A stretch of 64,000 bases of DNA from Nymphaea colorata (GCF_008831285.2 NC_045141.1:2544001-2608000), one strand, 5' to 3'; shown: positions 47,373-60,062, counted from the stretch's first letter. Notes: generated by a model from the sequence alone, not told the origin. Program-made: numbers and translations.

Positions 47373-47482
47373 AGAGTCTTTTTTACACGGGATTCTTCTA
47401 CACAGAACTCTGACATTTCTAGATAATGGAGTCTATTACATGAGATTCACCTACACCAAACTCTGGAATGTTTAGATGATGG
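47373..47482. repeat. 53-bp tandem duplication
   Basis: GGGATTCTTCTACACAGAAC and GAGATTCACCTACACCAAAC start 53 bases apart. Both are followed by TCTGGAATGTTTAGATGATG-like sequence. Confidence 0.75.
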
Positions 47483-47874
47483 GTTTTTATCTTTGGGAAA
47501 AAAAAAACGGCGTATAAAGGGAGGAAAGCTTCTTTTAGTACCTATTCAAAGTCAAAATAAAAGGGTTAATGGACAATTTAAAAACCTACGCCAAAGTTCA
47601 TACTCTCTAATGAAAGAAAATAATCTCTCCATCCACATTCCTCCAAACCTCCACTCATGAACTTCATTCCTACGATCATGAAATCAAAACAGAACCACAA
47701 GCAATATCCTTTTCCAAAAGAGCCAGGGGAAAAAACCAACAATCGGGAAGTTTATTGCCACTTACACTAGTTGTTTTGCCGAGTGATGAGCAACTACAAA
47801 TTTGAAGAAAGGAAGAAAGAAAAATGAAGCAGGAGGAAACGATAAAAAGGAAGATGGAGTAATTCACCTCTCAA

Positions 47875-48102
47875 CCATGCGGTAGGAGCCCCAGGCCCTC
47901 GATGAGAAGGGGACCAAGGGCCAAGTACTCGAGATGGGGCTGCTACTGGAAGTTTACTGTCCTTAGTTTGCCCCTGGAGAACATCCTGGCTTTCGAAACT
48001 TGATCTCTCTCTCAAGGCAAGCAATGTTTTAGGATGGAAAGAATGAAAGCTCCTGCCAATTTCATAAATAATTGGGCATAGAATGCGAGAGAAGTGCGGC
48101 AC
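47875..48102 (-). other. Coding-like open frame, unrecognised
   Basis: The minus strand from ATG 48102 gives MPHFSRILCPIIYEIGRSFH and further on SKLPVAAPSRVLGPWSPSHR, ending at GAG|GTGAAT, a possible donor (GT near 47868). The proline-rich stretch with GC-rich codons differs from the surroundings. I cannot name a family and no second exon is clear. It could be an exon of a small gene, a captured fragment or chance. Confidence 0.2.
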
Positions 48103-48109
48103 TTAAGCC

Positions 48110-49800
48110 GTTAAGTAGAAGTTATGATATCGACCTAAATTATGACATGTAGGTGTATTGAACCACCTATTGGTCCATTTTTTTCTGAAATATAAGATAA
48201 CTGGTGAATTTTATTCTGGATATTAGTGCAGGTTCCTGAGACTATCCGATTTATTGGACAAGTTTGAACCCTACAAGCTACCAAACTTAACTATGGAGAA
48301 AGAGTGCAGGATCAACTTAGTTGCACTGGAAAATGACATGGACGCAAGATTGCTGCTTTTTTTCTGATTAGATATGCTAAACTGTATAGAGCAAGAAAAA
48401 TATACAGATTTCCTTTGCCAAGAGAAGTGGAGTTGGAATAAAATGTTGTGGGACCGAAGTACTGATGGGTAAGCCTAAAGAAATGTTTAGTTGACCAAGT
48501 CTGATCAGTCATGAATGTGATTGCAGAGAAAGTGGCCACTCAGTAGTTCATTGCTAGAACTTCACTGGTGCTCAAAGTGCAGCACAACATCCATGGGGAT
48601 ATGGAATAAATTGTGATAACTTATTCTGTATGGACCTGCAGTAGTCATTTGCCTGATTATATTTTGTTACATGCTTTAAATTGTTGTGAACAAACTAAAT
48701 ATTAGAGAAAGATTCTCCTCTATGTGAAATGCTTGGGAAATTTAATAAACAATTAATAGGCACAAGCATATAAGCCCCTAAAAGGCCAAATTCTATGCAA
48801 ACACCTTCTGCTATCCCAGGCATATAATGCAAACAATAATATAGATTTTTTAATGCATATTATGAATCAGGACAAGGGAAGAAGAAAATCAACTTTATCT
48901 GGAAACTTTCTCTCATAGAAGAGGAAACCATTGTAATATAATAATAGTAATAAAACTCAATTATCTTCCAGAACCCTAAGAGGATTTTGTTTTTTGGAAA
49001 TCGGACAAGAACCTCCCCTCCTATGAATGGCATTTGGAAAGGCCAATTTGATTTGATAAGCCTGAAAAGACCAAAATTTTAACACTATTACCTGGTTGTA
49101 ACAATTTAAAGACTAAGAAACTCTTGGACACCACATGCATTATAATTCTTGCACTAATCATAAATGTTAGGAGCAAGTATAGAAATTTGCTGGATGAATA
49201 TAATGTTATCTCAAGTAAATCTCAATAAAAAAATATATGAAGAAGAACTTTATAAGAAAATTACTACATGGTTTAACTTTATTACCAAAGGAACTATACT
49301 TATAATATGCAAAATTAGGTATATGATTGAGTGAATATAGAATCTTACAATGTTTTCTCAAGATCTTCTGGTTGAGAGTTTACTCTTTGTGGTGCCAAAA
49401 ACTTTTGTTGTACTTGGCAATAGAAGTCCATCTCACTCTTTCTCTCTTTCTCTCTCTCACACACATCCATAGACACACATACATAGACACATGGACAAGT
49501 TCGTAAGAGGGAGGAGAAACGGATGTGTGACCTATGTTTTCAGAGAGGCAACAATCCAGTCTGGTGGGCAAACAATCTGATATTACGTGCAAAACAAAAC
49601 AAACTAGGCTGAACATTGCTAGTTTGAATGGCTAGTAGGCTATATAATCTTATTGCTTAGCTTATTTACTTTCCAGTTATCCATCCCAATTTCACAGAAG
49701 TCTTGGTTTTCAGCTGCCTTCTGTATGGTATATAATGTGAAAACTAAATCAAGCTTCTATATTGGGTGAGAACCTAAATTTGGGGTGCAAAATGTTGTAT
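48110..49800. other. No recognised gene
   Basis: AT-rich with short ORFs only and a small (CT)n(CA)n tract at 49436-49490. If SNRNP27 has a 3' UTR intron, this lies inside it. Confidence 0.4.
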
Positions 49801-49803
49801 ATG

Positions 49804-49852
49804 GCTCTATGTTGTCAAGGCACCAAGGCTCTGCCTAGGTGGGCCTAGGCAA
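49804..49852. mobile_element. hAT-like MITE end
   Basis: TTGTCAAGGCACCAAGGCTC and GCCTAGGTGGGCCTAGGC are typical of one plant hAT MITE family. The partner end was not found. Confidence 0.35.
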
Positions 49853-50149
49853 AAAAGGCGACCATATTTTATTTTTTATTTATTTGTAAGTTATGTTAAT
49901 ATGTGAGGTTATTTTGATTGACTATTACTAATATTTGAATTGTGGAGAGTAGTAATATAAAAGCATAATCAACTTAAACAATCAAAAATTAATTGTTGCC
50001 TTTGTTGAATATGCTCATTAAATATAATCTAATACAAGAAAGAAAAAAAAAAACTAAAACTAATCTCTATAAGAAGGAACCTATATCCGCAAGAAGGCTT
50101 TAATCCATCTGTACTTAAAGAAGATGTAATATAATACAAAAGACTAACA

Positions 50150-50490
50150 ATACATAATAGTATACATATAAGTGCATAACAGTAATAATACATATAAAAT
50201 AACCATACTACCATATACATATAACATGTATCACAATACTATATATTATATAACAGACTAACAATTTATACATATAACAGGTTGATGCAATACTATATAA
50301 AGGTATAACAGATGGTACATGACAGTATATACATATAACAGGCATTACAATGCATATAACAGTAATAACAAATTGTATTACAATACATATAACAGGTATG
50401 ACAACAGGTAGTATATATAACAGGTTTAACAGCAGGTATTTTATAACAGGATTATAACAAATTAACAATACATATAACAGGTACTACAAT
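50150..50490. repeat. Degenerate tandem array of CATATAACAG words
   Basis: ACATATAACAG, ATAACAGGTA and TACAATAC recur about 20 times at irregular spacing. The array continues on both sides of the MITE at 50500-50865. Confidence 0.7.
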
Positions 50491-50499
50491 ACATGTAAC

Positions 50500-50865
50500 C
50501 AGGCCTGGGCATCGGGCTGGGCCGGCCTGGCCCAAAATATAAAATAATATATAAATATAATTAATTGTGATAAAATATTATAATTATATATAAGAATCAA
50601 TTAAAATAATGTTAAATACCCGAGCTTGGGCCCGGCCCGACACCCGAGCCTGGCCCTGGGCTCGGGCCGGTTAAAATTAAAAATATATTTATTTAGTATA
50701 AAATAATATATAAATATAATTAATTGTGATAAAATATTATAATTATATATAAAATCAATAAAAATAATGTTAAAAAACATCTTATTGGGCCGAACCGGGC
50801 TTAGTTGGACCCACCTGAGCCGGCCCGATCCCAGGCCCGAGTTGGGCCGAGGATGCCCAGGCTTA
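50500..50865. mobile_element. 366-bp hAT-like MITE with 8-bp target duplication
   Basis: Ends CAGGCCTGGGCATC (50500) and GATGCCCAGGCTTA (50852-50865) are inverted repeats with 12 of 14 matches. CATGTAAC flanks both sides (50492-50499 and 50866-50873). The interior has GGGCC/GGCCC-rich subterminal parts and two nearly identical AT-rich copies (about 50538-50612 and 50698-50773). No coding capacity. Confidence 0.85.
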
Positions 50866-50952
50866 CATGTAACAGGTATAACAGCAGGTAATATAACAAA
50901 ACAAACTAACAATGCATAATAGTATGTACATATAAGTTTATACATATAAGCA

Positions 50953-51050
50953 AGGGGGTTTTAAAACCCAGTGACTCGAGACTCGACTCGGCTGTTCTCG
51001 ACTCGTGACTCGGTGGGTCAACTCGGCGACTCGGACTGGGTCATGTTAAC
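50953..51050. repeat. GACTCGACTCGG-rich repeat block
   Basis: CAGTGACTCGAGACTCGACT, TCGACTCGTGACTCGG and CAACTCGGCGACTCGG in a row. Likely the GC-rich end of another MITE; partner not found. 51060-51700 has no recognised feature. Confidence 0.4.
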
Positions 51051-51745
51051 TTTTTTTCGTAGAAATAACAATGTATTACTTGTTTTTTAATATAAAAAAT
51101 TATAAAATAACTTAATTTTCTTTATATGTTTAAACAACAAGTCAGACTAATAACAAGTGAAATCACAAGACTGGCAACTAAGCTATATTTATTCATGTAA
51201 CAAGTAAAAAGTGAAAACAAACTGTGCAATTACGACATTGATTATTTATCAAACTATCATCAACGGTTGACTAGGACATGTTTTTTTCATTTTCTAAGTG
51301 AAGAATGACTTCATTTGTGCTGTAAAGCCTTGAAGGCTATAAACTTTTGTTAGTTATGTATTTGCCAGACTGTTAGTTTTCATTTTCTAATTTTAATTTG
51401 TTGCTTATCTAGTCATTTTTCAATGCTTTTTAATTTCTCATTCATTTTATTTTTATATAATTGTCAGGATTTTTTTTTATTTTTTTTAAATTTGCCGAGA
51501 TTTTCTTGAGATATATAACTTTGCCGTATTATAACCGAGAAATTCCTTACCGTATAATACCTGTATACAATATATGTGACAATGCATCAACTATCATACA
51601 TTAATTAACAACAAGACTCACTAATATCAAAACTACCCCTTTCAGTTACTCTTGTCATTTTGTTGTATTAGAGCAGTTGGAAGAAAGTTGTTTGTTAAGG
51701 TGTTCTTCAAGATTTGCGTTTAATCATTAATATACTCTTTACAGG

Positions 51746-52130
51746 TGCACTTGTCGAAGACGTTTGGATGAAACTCTTGTACCTCATTTGACAGCTGCAG
51801 TTATGTATGACAGTATGAGCTAGTGTAATTTTGAGGATTTCAATATTTCTGTATATCCATTTAAAATTTCACTCGGAACTTGTCAGCATCCTCTTGAGTT
51901 GTCTTTCTACATTTTCATATTACATTTGGGATTAATGCAATATCATTTTTGTTGCTGCATCCTTCCTGCAGTTGTTTGATTTCCTTTTTCTGCATGAATT
52001 TCTTAGGCACCAGTAGCCTGGTCTTTGAGAGCCTTGTATTGTGTACTGTAATTTATTTTACTGTTTGACAAGTTTTTGCCAGTTTGTCTAACAGTTTTTG
52101 TTCGAAGAGTAATCATGCTTCCAAAGATCT
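51746..52130 (+). other. Possible terminal 3' UTR exon of SNRNP27
   Basis: After TCTTTACAG, a good acceptor (ends about 51745), the sequence is of mixed composition, not repeat-like, with no long frame, as a 3' UTR would be. The link to the donor at 47246 is an inference. An unrelated transcript end or plain intergenic DNA is equally possible. Confidence 0.25.
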
Positions 52131-52139
52131 ACGATCAGA

Positions 52140-53235
52140 AAACTGGTTAGCAGCCTGGAAATTACGCTTCAATTTTTTTCACTAATTTTGCTTTCGATAC
52201 CATATTTTATTGGTACCAGGGGTCACACGGAATAGGCAAATTTGATCCCAACATGAGGCCGTGGATACTGAGTTGCATGTTAGGTCCCTAACACTTGATC
52301 TTGTGTGTTTTTTTCTTAAATTTATTTCCCTAAATGCCTATGAATGAAAAAATGATCAAACCTGAATACTCGGTTTTTTCCTAAATACTCTTCACAGCAA
52401 TGCCTCTCGTCTTTTTATCTGAATGCCTTGAACACATCAAAGTGCATTTCTGATTACTTAGATGCCTTTGTAGACAACTCATTTTTCATGCTTTTACCTG
52501 AAAGCCGTTGGTACCTAAGATAAGACATTACCCTGCCAAAACATTTTCCTCCGAAGTAAACAATGAACTTGTTTTCCATCGGTAGAGAAATCAGTTGAAT
52601 GCGTTGAAGAGTAGACCTACTGTGGAGTGATCAGCCTGTTTTATATTGGTGGATAAGTCAGACCCATTATTGCATCATAAAGTAAATGATCAATCTGCGT
52701 TGCTTTGATGGAGAAATAGATAGATTGCATTGAAGGGTTGACCTACATTGGTGATAGAGTTGAGTTTGAAGAAAACATTTCCTGCCTCATGGGGTGAACA
52801 CTCAACCTAGTACGCTCTCTACCGCACCAGCCGGTCTCCTGCTCTTGGCACGACTCTAGAATTAACAATAAACACAAAATAGCGTAGATAAGAGAAGTAA
52901 CTATGTAAACAGCGTGAGACAAAATAGAAAATAAAATTGAATACATAATGAAGAACAATAAACAGAAAAACGGAATAAAAGTCTGCGATACCTGTGAAGA
53001 ACTCTAAGACGTGCATCAAACTAAACTCAATCACATGCAACCAAACACTAAAATCCAACCTAGACTTGACCAGAAACACATCTACAAACATGACGAAGCA
53101 TAAATAATGACAGAAGATGAAGAAATAATCTCAAATATAATACAACCCTCAACAGAATAGACAACATATTTTATCCTTTGCCCTACACCTACTGATCCCA
53201 AATAGCATTAGAGAAGGCAGGAAAACGAAGTTCTC
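52140..53235. other. No recognised gene
   Basis: AT-rich. The minus-strand ORFs at 52743-53091 have no domain support. Confidence 0.4.
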
Positions 53236-53241
53236 ATTAAC

Positions 53242-53977
53242 GCCATGTTTGGTTGGAGAGAAAGGAAGGGAAATGGAAAGAAACAACAATCAATCATTTG
53301 TCTGGTTGATTAATTAAAAAGAAGAGAAAAGAAAGGAAAGCAAAAAGTTTGTTTGGTTGCAAAGGAAAGGAAAGAAAAGGGGGGGGGGGGGGGGGGGGGG
53401 AGAAAAGGGAGCTCTAATGTAAATCCAATCCCTCCAAAATTAAAGGGATTGGAAAGAAAAGGAAAAGTCTATCCTTTTTTATCGTGTATATTCTTTCCAC
53501 TTTGCCCGCATAAGAGACATCAACTGACCTTGCGTAACTCTTTCTCTCCCTCCTCACCACTGGTCAAGACTTCGACGGGCGCCGGACCTGTCTCTCTCTC
53601 CCTTCCCGACACTGCACGTGACTTAGATGGTATTTCACAACGGCCCCTTTACCAAAATCAAGTTTTTGTCATTTTTATGTCATCCAATTAGTGCACCTGA
53701 AAATTTGTTTGATTGACATAAATTTTTATCATATTTATTACTATAGAATGCAATGTAGAGTGTAAGTGTGGTTCCTCTTTTATTGAATTAGAAAATCAAA
53801 TTAAATATATTTTTATTTGAATGATAAGTTTTTTTAATGTTAGGGGATTATTATAAAGTATTATAAGTATCCTCTCCTTTTTTTTATCCAAATAAGCTTT
53901 ATAATCACCTCTTTCCTTTCCTTTCCATCCCCCCCCCCCCCCACAATTCCTTCCCTTCCCTCCATCCAAACAAAACG
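53242..53977. mobile_element. TIR MITE with G-tract and C-tract arms
   Basis: The left end CCATGTTTGGTTGGAGAGAA pairs with the right end CCATCCAAACAAAAC in reverse complement (GTTTGG, TGGAG, then GGAAGGGAA). A run of 22 G (53379-53400) in the left arm faces a run of 14 C (53929-53942) in the right arm. The ends resemble Tourist/Harbinger-type MITEs of plants, but no target duplication is clear. The ORF at 53353-53691 is a chance frame. Confidence 0.6.
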
Positions 53978-54199
53978 CAAGGAAAACAAGCCCAAAAAGA
54001 TGACCCCTTTAATCAAACTATTGGTAAATCTTCCTCACAGTACTGCTTTGAATGGAATTCCTAACACTAAAATGGTAAAAAAAATAGCAAATTGTACATA
54101 AGACTCACATGAAGTAGATGCTACACTGCCTGAGAACACAATATCATAAAAGAAACACTGCTGTTTTTAGTGGACAATATGGTCAGTAAGTGGGCGGAT

Positions 54200-54896
54200 C
54201 TAGCTAGGTCGCCGGCTGGACATTTGGATCAATGGCAGCTAGCTTCTCCAATTTTCTTAATAAAGCAAAAAGAATGAAAGTAAACCTAATTCTAGCAACA
54301 ATAATCAGATAGAAAAAAAAGCAAACTAGCTTGTAATATGCAAGAAACACCAGTAAATAAATGTCACGACAAAACAAAATTTGAAACCCTGATAATTGAT
54401 GCATGGATATACAATGCAAACATGCCTGCACTATCTGCAATTCCTAAAATCCAAAAAAGGTGACTTCTGAATAAGTGACAACAAGATTTGGTAGTCGGTG
54501 ACAAAATAATAATGAGAGAGGACGAAGAATTATCTCTGGAAAGTGCTTCCATAAAATCTATTTTTGCTTCATGTTGGCCCTTGGGAAGAGCTCGTGGCAT
54601 TCTTGGGAAGTGAATTGTCCTCTCTTCGGTTGCTAGAGCCACAACCTTGGTAAAACACATGTCCATTCTACTATTAAACTTGTGCTGCTGCTTTTGGTTA
54701 TAAAAGTTCTTTTGGTGAAATAGTAAGCAACCTGAAGTTGAGCATCATGAAGGTTATTTCCTGTTTCATAACTTTGAGCAAGAGGAATGATGTGCTCGTA
54801 AGTTGGAACTGGTGGCTTCAGCATGCTGGTTACAAAACTGTCATAGCCAAAACCGAGGCCTTACAGAAACAAAAAAAAAGCCTTAAATTGTTGGCC
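54200..54896 (-). mobile_element. Outer Ty1/copia gag, 3' part (split by a nested element)
   Basis: The minus strand from 54896 reads GQQFKAFFLFL, a stop, GLGFGYDSFVTSMLKPPVPT, then IIPLAQSYETG. This is the second half of a UBN2-type gag and continues in frame from 58577 (see 58573-59330) once the nested copia is taken out. Below about 54650 it is too decayed to read with confidence; a zinc-knuckle-like region may lie at 54460-54370. Confidence 0.75.
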
Positions 54897-54901
54897 TTCA
54901 A

Positions 54902-55306
54902 TGTAAGGAAAATTTGGGCCCAAATATAACTTGGACCAAACCCAACTAACTTCCAATAGAGTCTTGATACCCTAAATATTTTAAATAATAAACTTGACAA
55001 AGTTTACTTAATGAAAGGTACAAGGACTCACCTTCACAAGCTCACGTAGTAAGCTAATACTCAACATCCAAGCACCCAATGCATTTCACTCGAACACACA
55101 CTTAAGACTCACACTTAATGCAATAGCAAAGGGGTGAGCACCCCTATTTATAGGAGTGGGAATGTGGGTGGTGGAGGCTTCCACCACATTCTATAAATCA
55201 ACAAAACATTTTTTAAAAATTTTTATAATAGAACATGGTTTAGTTAAAACAAGAGACTCATCGAGCTCTCTAGAGAGTTCTAAAGAGCTGATGATGACTC
55301 TTTACA
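54902..55306 (-). repeat. 3' LTR of the nested copia
   Basis: 405 bp, TG...CA. Shares with 58025-58572 the parts GGGTGAGCACCCC, CTATAAATAGGGG-like TATA box (minus), CACATTCTA, GAGACTC(A/G)TCGAGCTCTC and TGATGACTCTTTACA. Confidence 0.9.
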
Positions 55307-58009
55307 ACCTCCACCTCATTACCAACTCTTTGTTCATGACACCTAACATTCTTCTAAACTTAGCAAATCTTTGTATTGGCAAGCCTTTGGTAAATGTGTC
55401 AACAACCTGGTCTTCTGATGCAATTGGCTGTAATTGTATTTCTCCTCTGATCACCATCTATCTAATAAAGTGATGATGCACCTCTAGATGTTTTGTTCGA
55501 GCATGAAAGATAGGATATTTCGAAAGTCTAATAGGCACTTTGATTATAGCAGTAGAGTCTCGCTGCATATTCCACATCTTGTTTAATGTCTTCCAGTAGT
55601 CGCATTAGCCAGACACATTATTCTGTTGTTGGAGATGCTGCTCTATACTCTGCTTCTATTGTAGAGAATGAAATTGATAGTTATCTTTTACTAGACCATG
55701 AAATTGTCTCACTTTCAAGACTAAATGTATATGCTAGTAGTTGACAAATCTCCAGTACAATTTGCATTGCAATGACCAATGACTAGACAAGTTGATTTAC
55801 TTAGTCAGCAGTTCCTTTAACGTACCTTAATATTCTTTCACTGCTTTTAAATGTAGGTTTTTTGGAGTTTGCATGAATCTACTCACAACACCAACTGCAT
55901 AAACAATATTTGGTATTAACAAAGTTAAGTAGCTTATGCTTCAAATAGTTGTTGGTACATAGTGACATCACTTAGTTTGTCTTCATCATCAATTCTAAGT
56001 TTAATATTTATCTCAATTGGTGTTGCGATAGGTTTGCAATCAAGCATATTGTACTTATGAAGTAAATCATGAGCATACTTCTTTTGCCTTAAAAATAATA
56101 ATCTATATTTATAATTAATATTCTAATTCAAGAAAATATCACAACTTGCCTAGCTCTTTCATCTCGAATCTCACCAAGTGATGTTGGTGAATGAGATTGA
56201 TTTTTTTTTTATCATCTCTAGTAATAATTAAATCATCAACATAAATTAACATACTAGTAAGATTTGTACCTTTTGTCTTAATGAAGAAACTCAAATCTAC
56301 TGAAGTGACTTGAATCCACTAAATACGAAGACTTGAACTATCCTGCCATACCATTTTCTAGGTGCTTGCTTCAATCCATAAAATGCTTTCTTCAACTTGA
56401 AAACGTAACTCCTAGGTCAATTGAGCCTTGTATCTATCAATTGAGCCATATGCCTTTCTTTTTGTTTTGTAAACCCACTTGAAATAATGGGATTTACTCA
56501 TGCAGGCTTCAGTACGAGCTCCCAGGACTCATTATGCTCCACAGCCTTCATATTATCATTCATTGCGGCTTGCCATTTTTCAACACCTTTTGCTTGTTTG
56601 CAGGAAGCAAAATCAATCTCCTCTATGATGATACACTTTGCATTTGTATATTTAGGATTTGGTTTACAGACTCTTGTTGATATTCTTAGTGATATAGGTG
56701 CTTCCTCTAGTTATTCAAGTTGCTGTGGACTTTCATCTTCTGTACTTCACTGTTGAACATGACTAACTCTTGTTTTTTAAGGATCGACTTGTTATCATTG
56801 CCTTAGGCGATGATCAGCATTTGAACTTCTTTACATGATCACTCGACACTGAGTCTACAAGCTCAGACTCTTCTTGATTTATAGCATCAAACTATATTTT
56901 GTCTCAAAGATCTCTCTCAAGGACTGGAGAGTATGGAAGAACCTTCTTTTCTTATAACTACTAGGATCATCAAATATGACATTGTAATAGACATGATCTT
57001 CTCCTATGTTATGATTAGTACATCTCCATTCCTTTCAATATGGACCATAACCTATAAAGGTATATATATATGCCTTCTTGTCGAACTTAGTCTGGTATTG
57101 CTCATACAAAAATACAAAGAACACAAAATCAAATACTCTGAAATAACAAATTCATGGCTTCTTTTTATCGAGCATTTCATAGAGAGACTTAACATTAAAT
57201 TTTGGCAATGGTAGTCGATTAATTATCTGTACAATAGTGTTGACATAGTCAGCACAACATGTTGGTGAAATGTTCTTTGCATGCATCATGTTTCGGCATG
57301 CTTTTGCTCTATGGTGATTCTTCTGTTCTATCTCTCATTTTTGTTGAGGTGGATATGCACATGTAAACTATTTTCAAATACTATGTTGCTTCATATATGC
57401 CATAAACATGTCAGATGTATATTCTCCACCATTATCGATTTGTAGATATTAAAACTTATCTTTGTGTTTTTTTCACCATCTAATCAAACTTTTTAAACTT
57501 CTCAAGTACTCTAGACTTTTCCTTCATGAAATAGATTCAAGTGTATCTTAAAAACTCATCAATAAATGTGATAAAATACCACATCTCTTCAACCTATGTG
57601 TCTGGTACTTTTCCAAAGACGTCTAAATTTATAAGTTTGAATGGTGCTATAGCTCTATACTTCAATTTCTTAAATGCCTCCTATGTGCCTATCTGTATTG
57701 ACATCTTGATGCACTTTATATGTTCGCACCTCGAGCTTTGGTAGACCAATCAATTGCCTATTATTAGACATCTCATGAAGTTTATTACATCCAACATGAG
57801 CAAGCCTCTCATACTAGATATTTAATGTGTCGTGCTTCTTTGCTTTGCCACCATATGTTATCTCTGTTGATAAGACATACACAGACTAACTTGTTAAGCT
57901 TTTCAACGTTATTTAATGCAAGTGCTAATGCCACCATCACCAGAGGATATAATCACAAAATATATTAACCCACATAATTTCACAACTAGGTTGGCCCTTG
58001 GACTAAACC

Positions 58010-58021
58010 CGCTTTGATACC
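58010..58021 (-). other. Primer-binding site of the nested copia
   Basis: TGGTATCAAAGC, complementary to the 3' end of initiator tRNA-Met except for one base, two bases after the LTR. Confidence 0.8.
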
Positions 58022-58024
58022 AAA

Positions 58025-58572
58025 GGTAGGGAACATTTGGGCTCAAATAAAACTTGGATCCAAACCTGAATAATTTATGTAGTGAAAATTTGGCAGAGTC
58101 TTGATACCCCAATTTTTTTAAATAATAAGCTTGACAAAATTTATTTAATGAAAGATCAATAACCAAACCAACAAAGTTCACAAAGTGAACTTGATCAAGC
58201 AACAATGTAAAGCATGCACCAAATACACTTAAATAATAAACTTTGCTTGAAACTTACATAACAAAGGTACAAAGACTTACCCCAATAAGCTCACGTATTG
58301 AGCTAATACCCAATAACCATGCCCAGTGCACTTCACTGGAGCGCATACTTGAAACTCTCACTCAATGCACTAGAAAAGGGGTGAGCACCCCAATTTATAG
58401 GGGTGGAAATGTTAGTGGTGGAGGTTTGCACCACATTCTACAAAAAAAAAGCATTTTTTTTATTTTTTATATAGCGTTTGGTTTACCTAAAACAAGAGAC
58501 TCGTCGAGCTCTCTAAGACTTAAGCTCTCTAGCGAGTAGCGAGTTCGAAAGGGCCGGTGATGACTCTTTACA
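58025..58572 (-). repeat. 5' LTR of the nested copia
   Basis: 548 bp. Aligns to 54902-55306 but has an extra segment of about 110 bp (about 58160-58268). Its inner end is mutated (GGTAGG against TGTAAGG). Confidence 0.85.
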
Positions 58573-59330
58573 TTCAATTGGTTTAGCGAAGGTGGCAAGA
58601 TCATCACACACCGATTTGAAACGCCTGATGTAGTCGTTGAGGAAATCAGATCCCGTCTTAATGAACTGCAGTTGTCGCACCAAACAGAACTCTCGTTCTT
58701 GAGAGATTTGAGCAAAAGAAGCTGTCAATGTAACCCATATTCGTTTCGATGTCGCATGCCCAACAATTAGTGCAAGGACGTGAAGGCAATCCATCCCTTC
58801 AGGAGCCGATCAGATTTCTTCCCTTGCAGGAATATAGAAAGGGTTACTTGTGGACCCCTTATCGGCACTTTCGATAGGGAGCAAGCGCAAGAGTTTTACC
58901 TCTTATGAGTTCACCATTGAATTCTTATTCATTACAGTCGTCGGTGGCTGCAAGTTCAAGCTTCCCAATAAATTCTTATTCATTAAAATGATCTTTGCAT
59001 TTCTGAACAGCGGCCCCTGCACTTCCATCAGGGTTTTGATGATAGTTGACTGTTGCCTCGTCAAGCAGATTCCTTTTTCTTCTTCAGTCTAAAACCATCT
59101 TGTTGTTATTTGGAGTAGTGGCATCAATAACTTCTCAACTTGGAGTTGGTCTCCAACCTTGGTCAGCAAGTACCCTTTCTTTGCAATTCAATGAAGAAAA
59201 CCCATCCTTATTTTGGACTCCGCGACGCTTCGCTTTCGCTTCGCACAAAGCACGCACTCGCAAAGCGAACAAAGCACTCGCAACTTCAAATTGCTGAAGC
59301 TGTTACGAGGTCCTTGGTCTAGTCAAAAGG
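58573..59330 (-). mobile_element. Outer Ty1/copia gag, 5' part
   Basis: The minus-strand frame 58794-58573 reads GHATSKRIWVTLTASFAQIS, LVRQLQFIKTGSDFLNDYIR and RFKSVCDDLATFAKPIE, the middle of a UBN2-type gag. It then meets the TTCAA duplication of the nested element. Upstream (58800-59330) is decayed and no clear start or LTR is seen. Confidence 0.8.
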
Positions 59331-59339
59331 TTTTTTTTA

Positions 59340-60062
59340 GCCTGAAGAGCCTCTTTTTTGAACTTAAAAGAAAGTAATATTTTTAATTCTGCATAAATGA
59401 AATTTGAAACAAAAAATGGGGAAATTGTTGTTTTTTTTAACTTCAGATCCATGTATGAATCCTAAAAGAAAGAGATATTTCCAATTTTGCAGAAAACCTA
59501 TACAAAAGCACATTTCTAAAAGTTACGAGTCTACAATAGAATCCCGTTTTTTTTATTTTACACACCTATAAAGTTTTGAAATTTATAAATCAAGGAGTTA
59601 TCAACCACATTTTCCAATTTTTTAAAAAACAAGGGGGTGGAATCAATGTTATAGAAGTATAAAACTGTTTTAGAATATCAGAAAAACCCATGGGTGTTTT
59701 ATTTTTTTTTTTTTGTAAAAGAAGACAAAACACCTTGCTCGTCACACTTCCGCTGCGCCGTTCCAAGGTTGAACAAAGTGATAACCTATTCTCAAAATCT
59801 GAATCCCTAGAAGGACAATTGGTAACTACATGCTTGCTAAGGTGATATTCTAAATAGCATAATCACACCAAAAACTAAAACTTATATGCATAATCCATGC
59901 ATCAATCATGCTATCAAACTCATGGCAAATATATGTTTCTAACTGTATGGTGCTAAGTTATACATCTAGAATAAATAAACAACAAAAATTCAATAAAATG
60001 ATAGGTTTTCAAGATACCCTATGGAATTTGAAATCATACCGGACCTAGCTGGATACCAAACG
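59340..60062. other. No recognised gene
   Basis: AT-rich, non-coding, up to the LTR start at 60063. Confidence 0.45.

Larger units (their letters stand above)
54902..58572 (-). mobile_element. Nested Ty1/copia element, complete ends, decayed inside
   Basis: LTRs at 54902-55306 and 58025-58572, with TG...CA outer ends and a perfect 5-bp target duplication TTCAA (54897-54901 and 58573-58577). A primer site TGGTATCAAAGC (58021-58010, minus) follows the 5' LTR. Inside, on the minus strand: integrase pieces (about 57780-57020), reverse transcriptase (about 56760-55800: KLKKAFYGLKQAPRKWY), and RNase H (about 55760-55330: TIEAEYRA, KHLEVHHHFIR, VVDTFTKGLP). Gag is missing, stops are frequent and the element is only 3.7 kb, so it is a deleted, dead copy. 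Confidence 0.9.
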
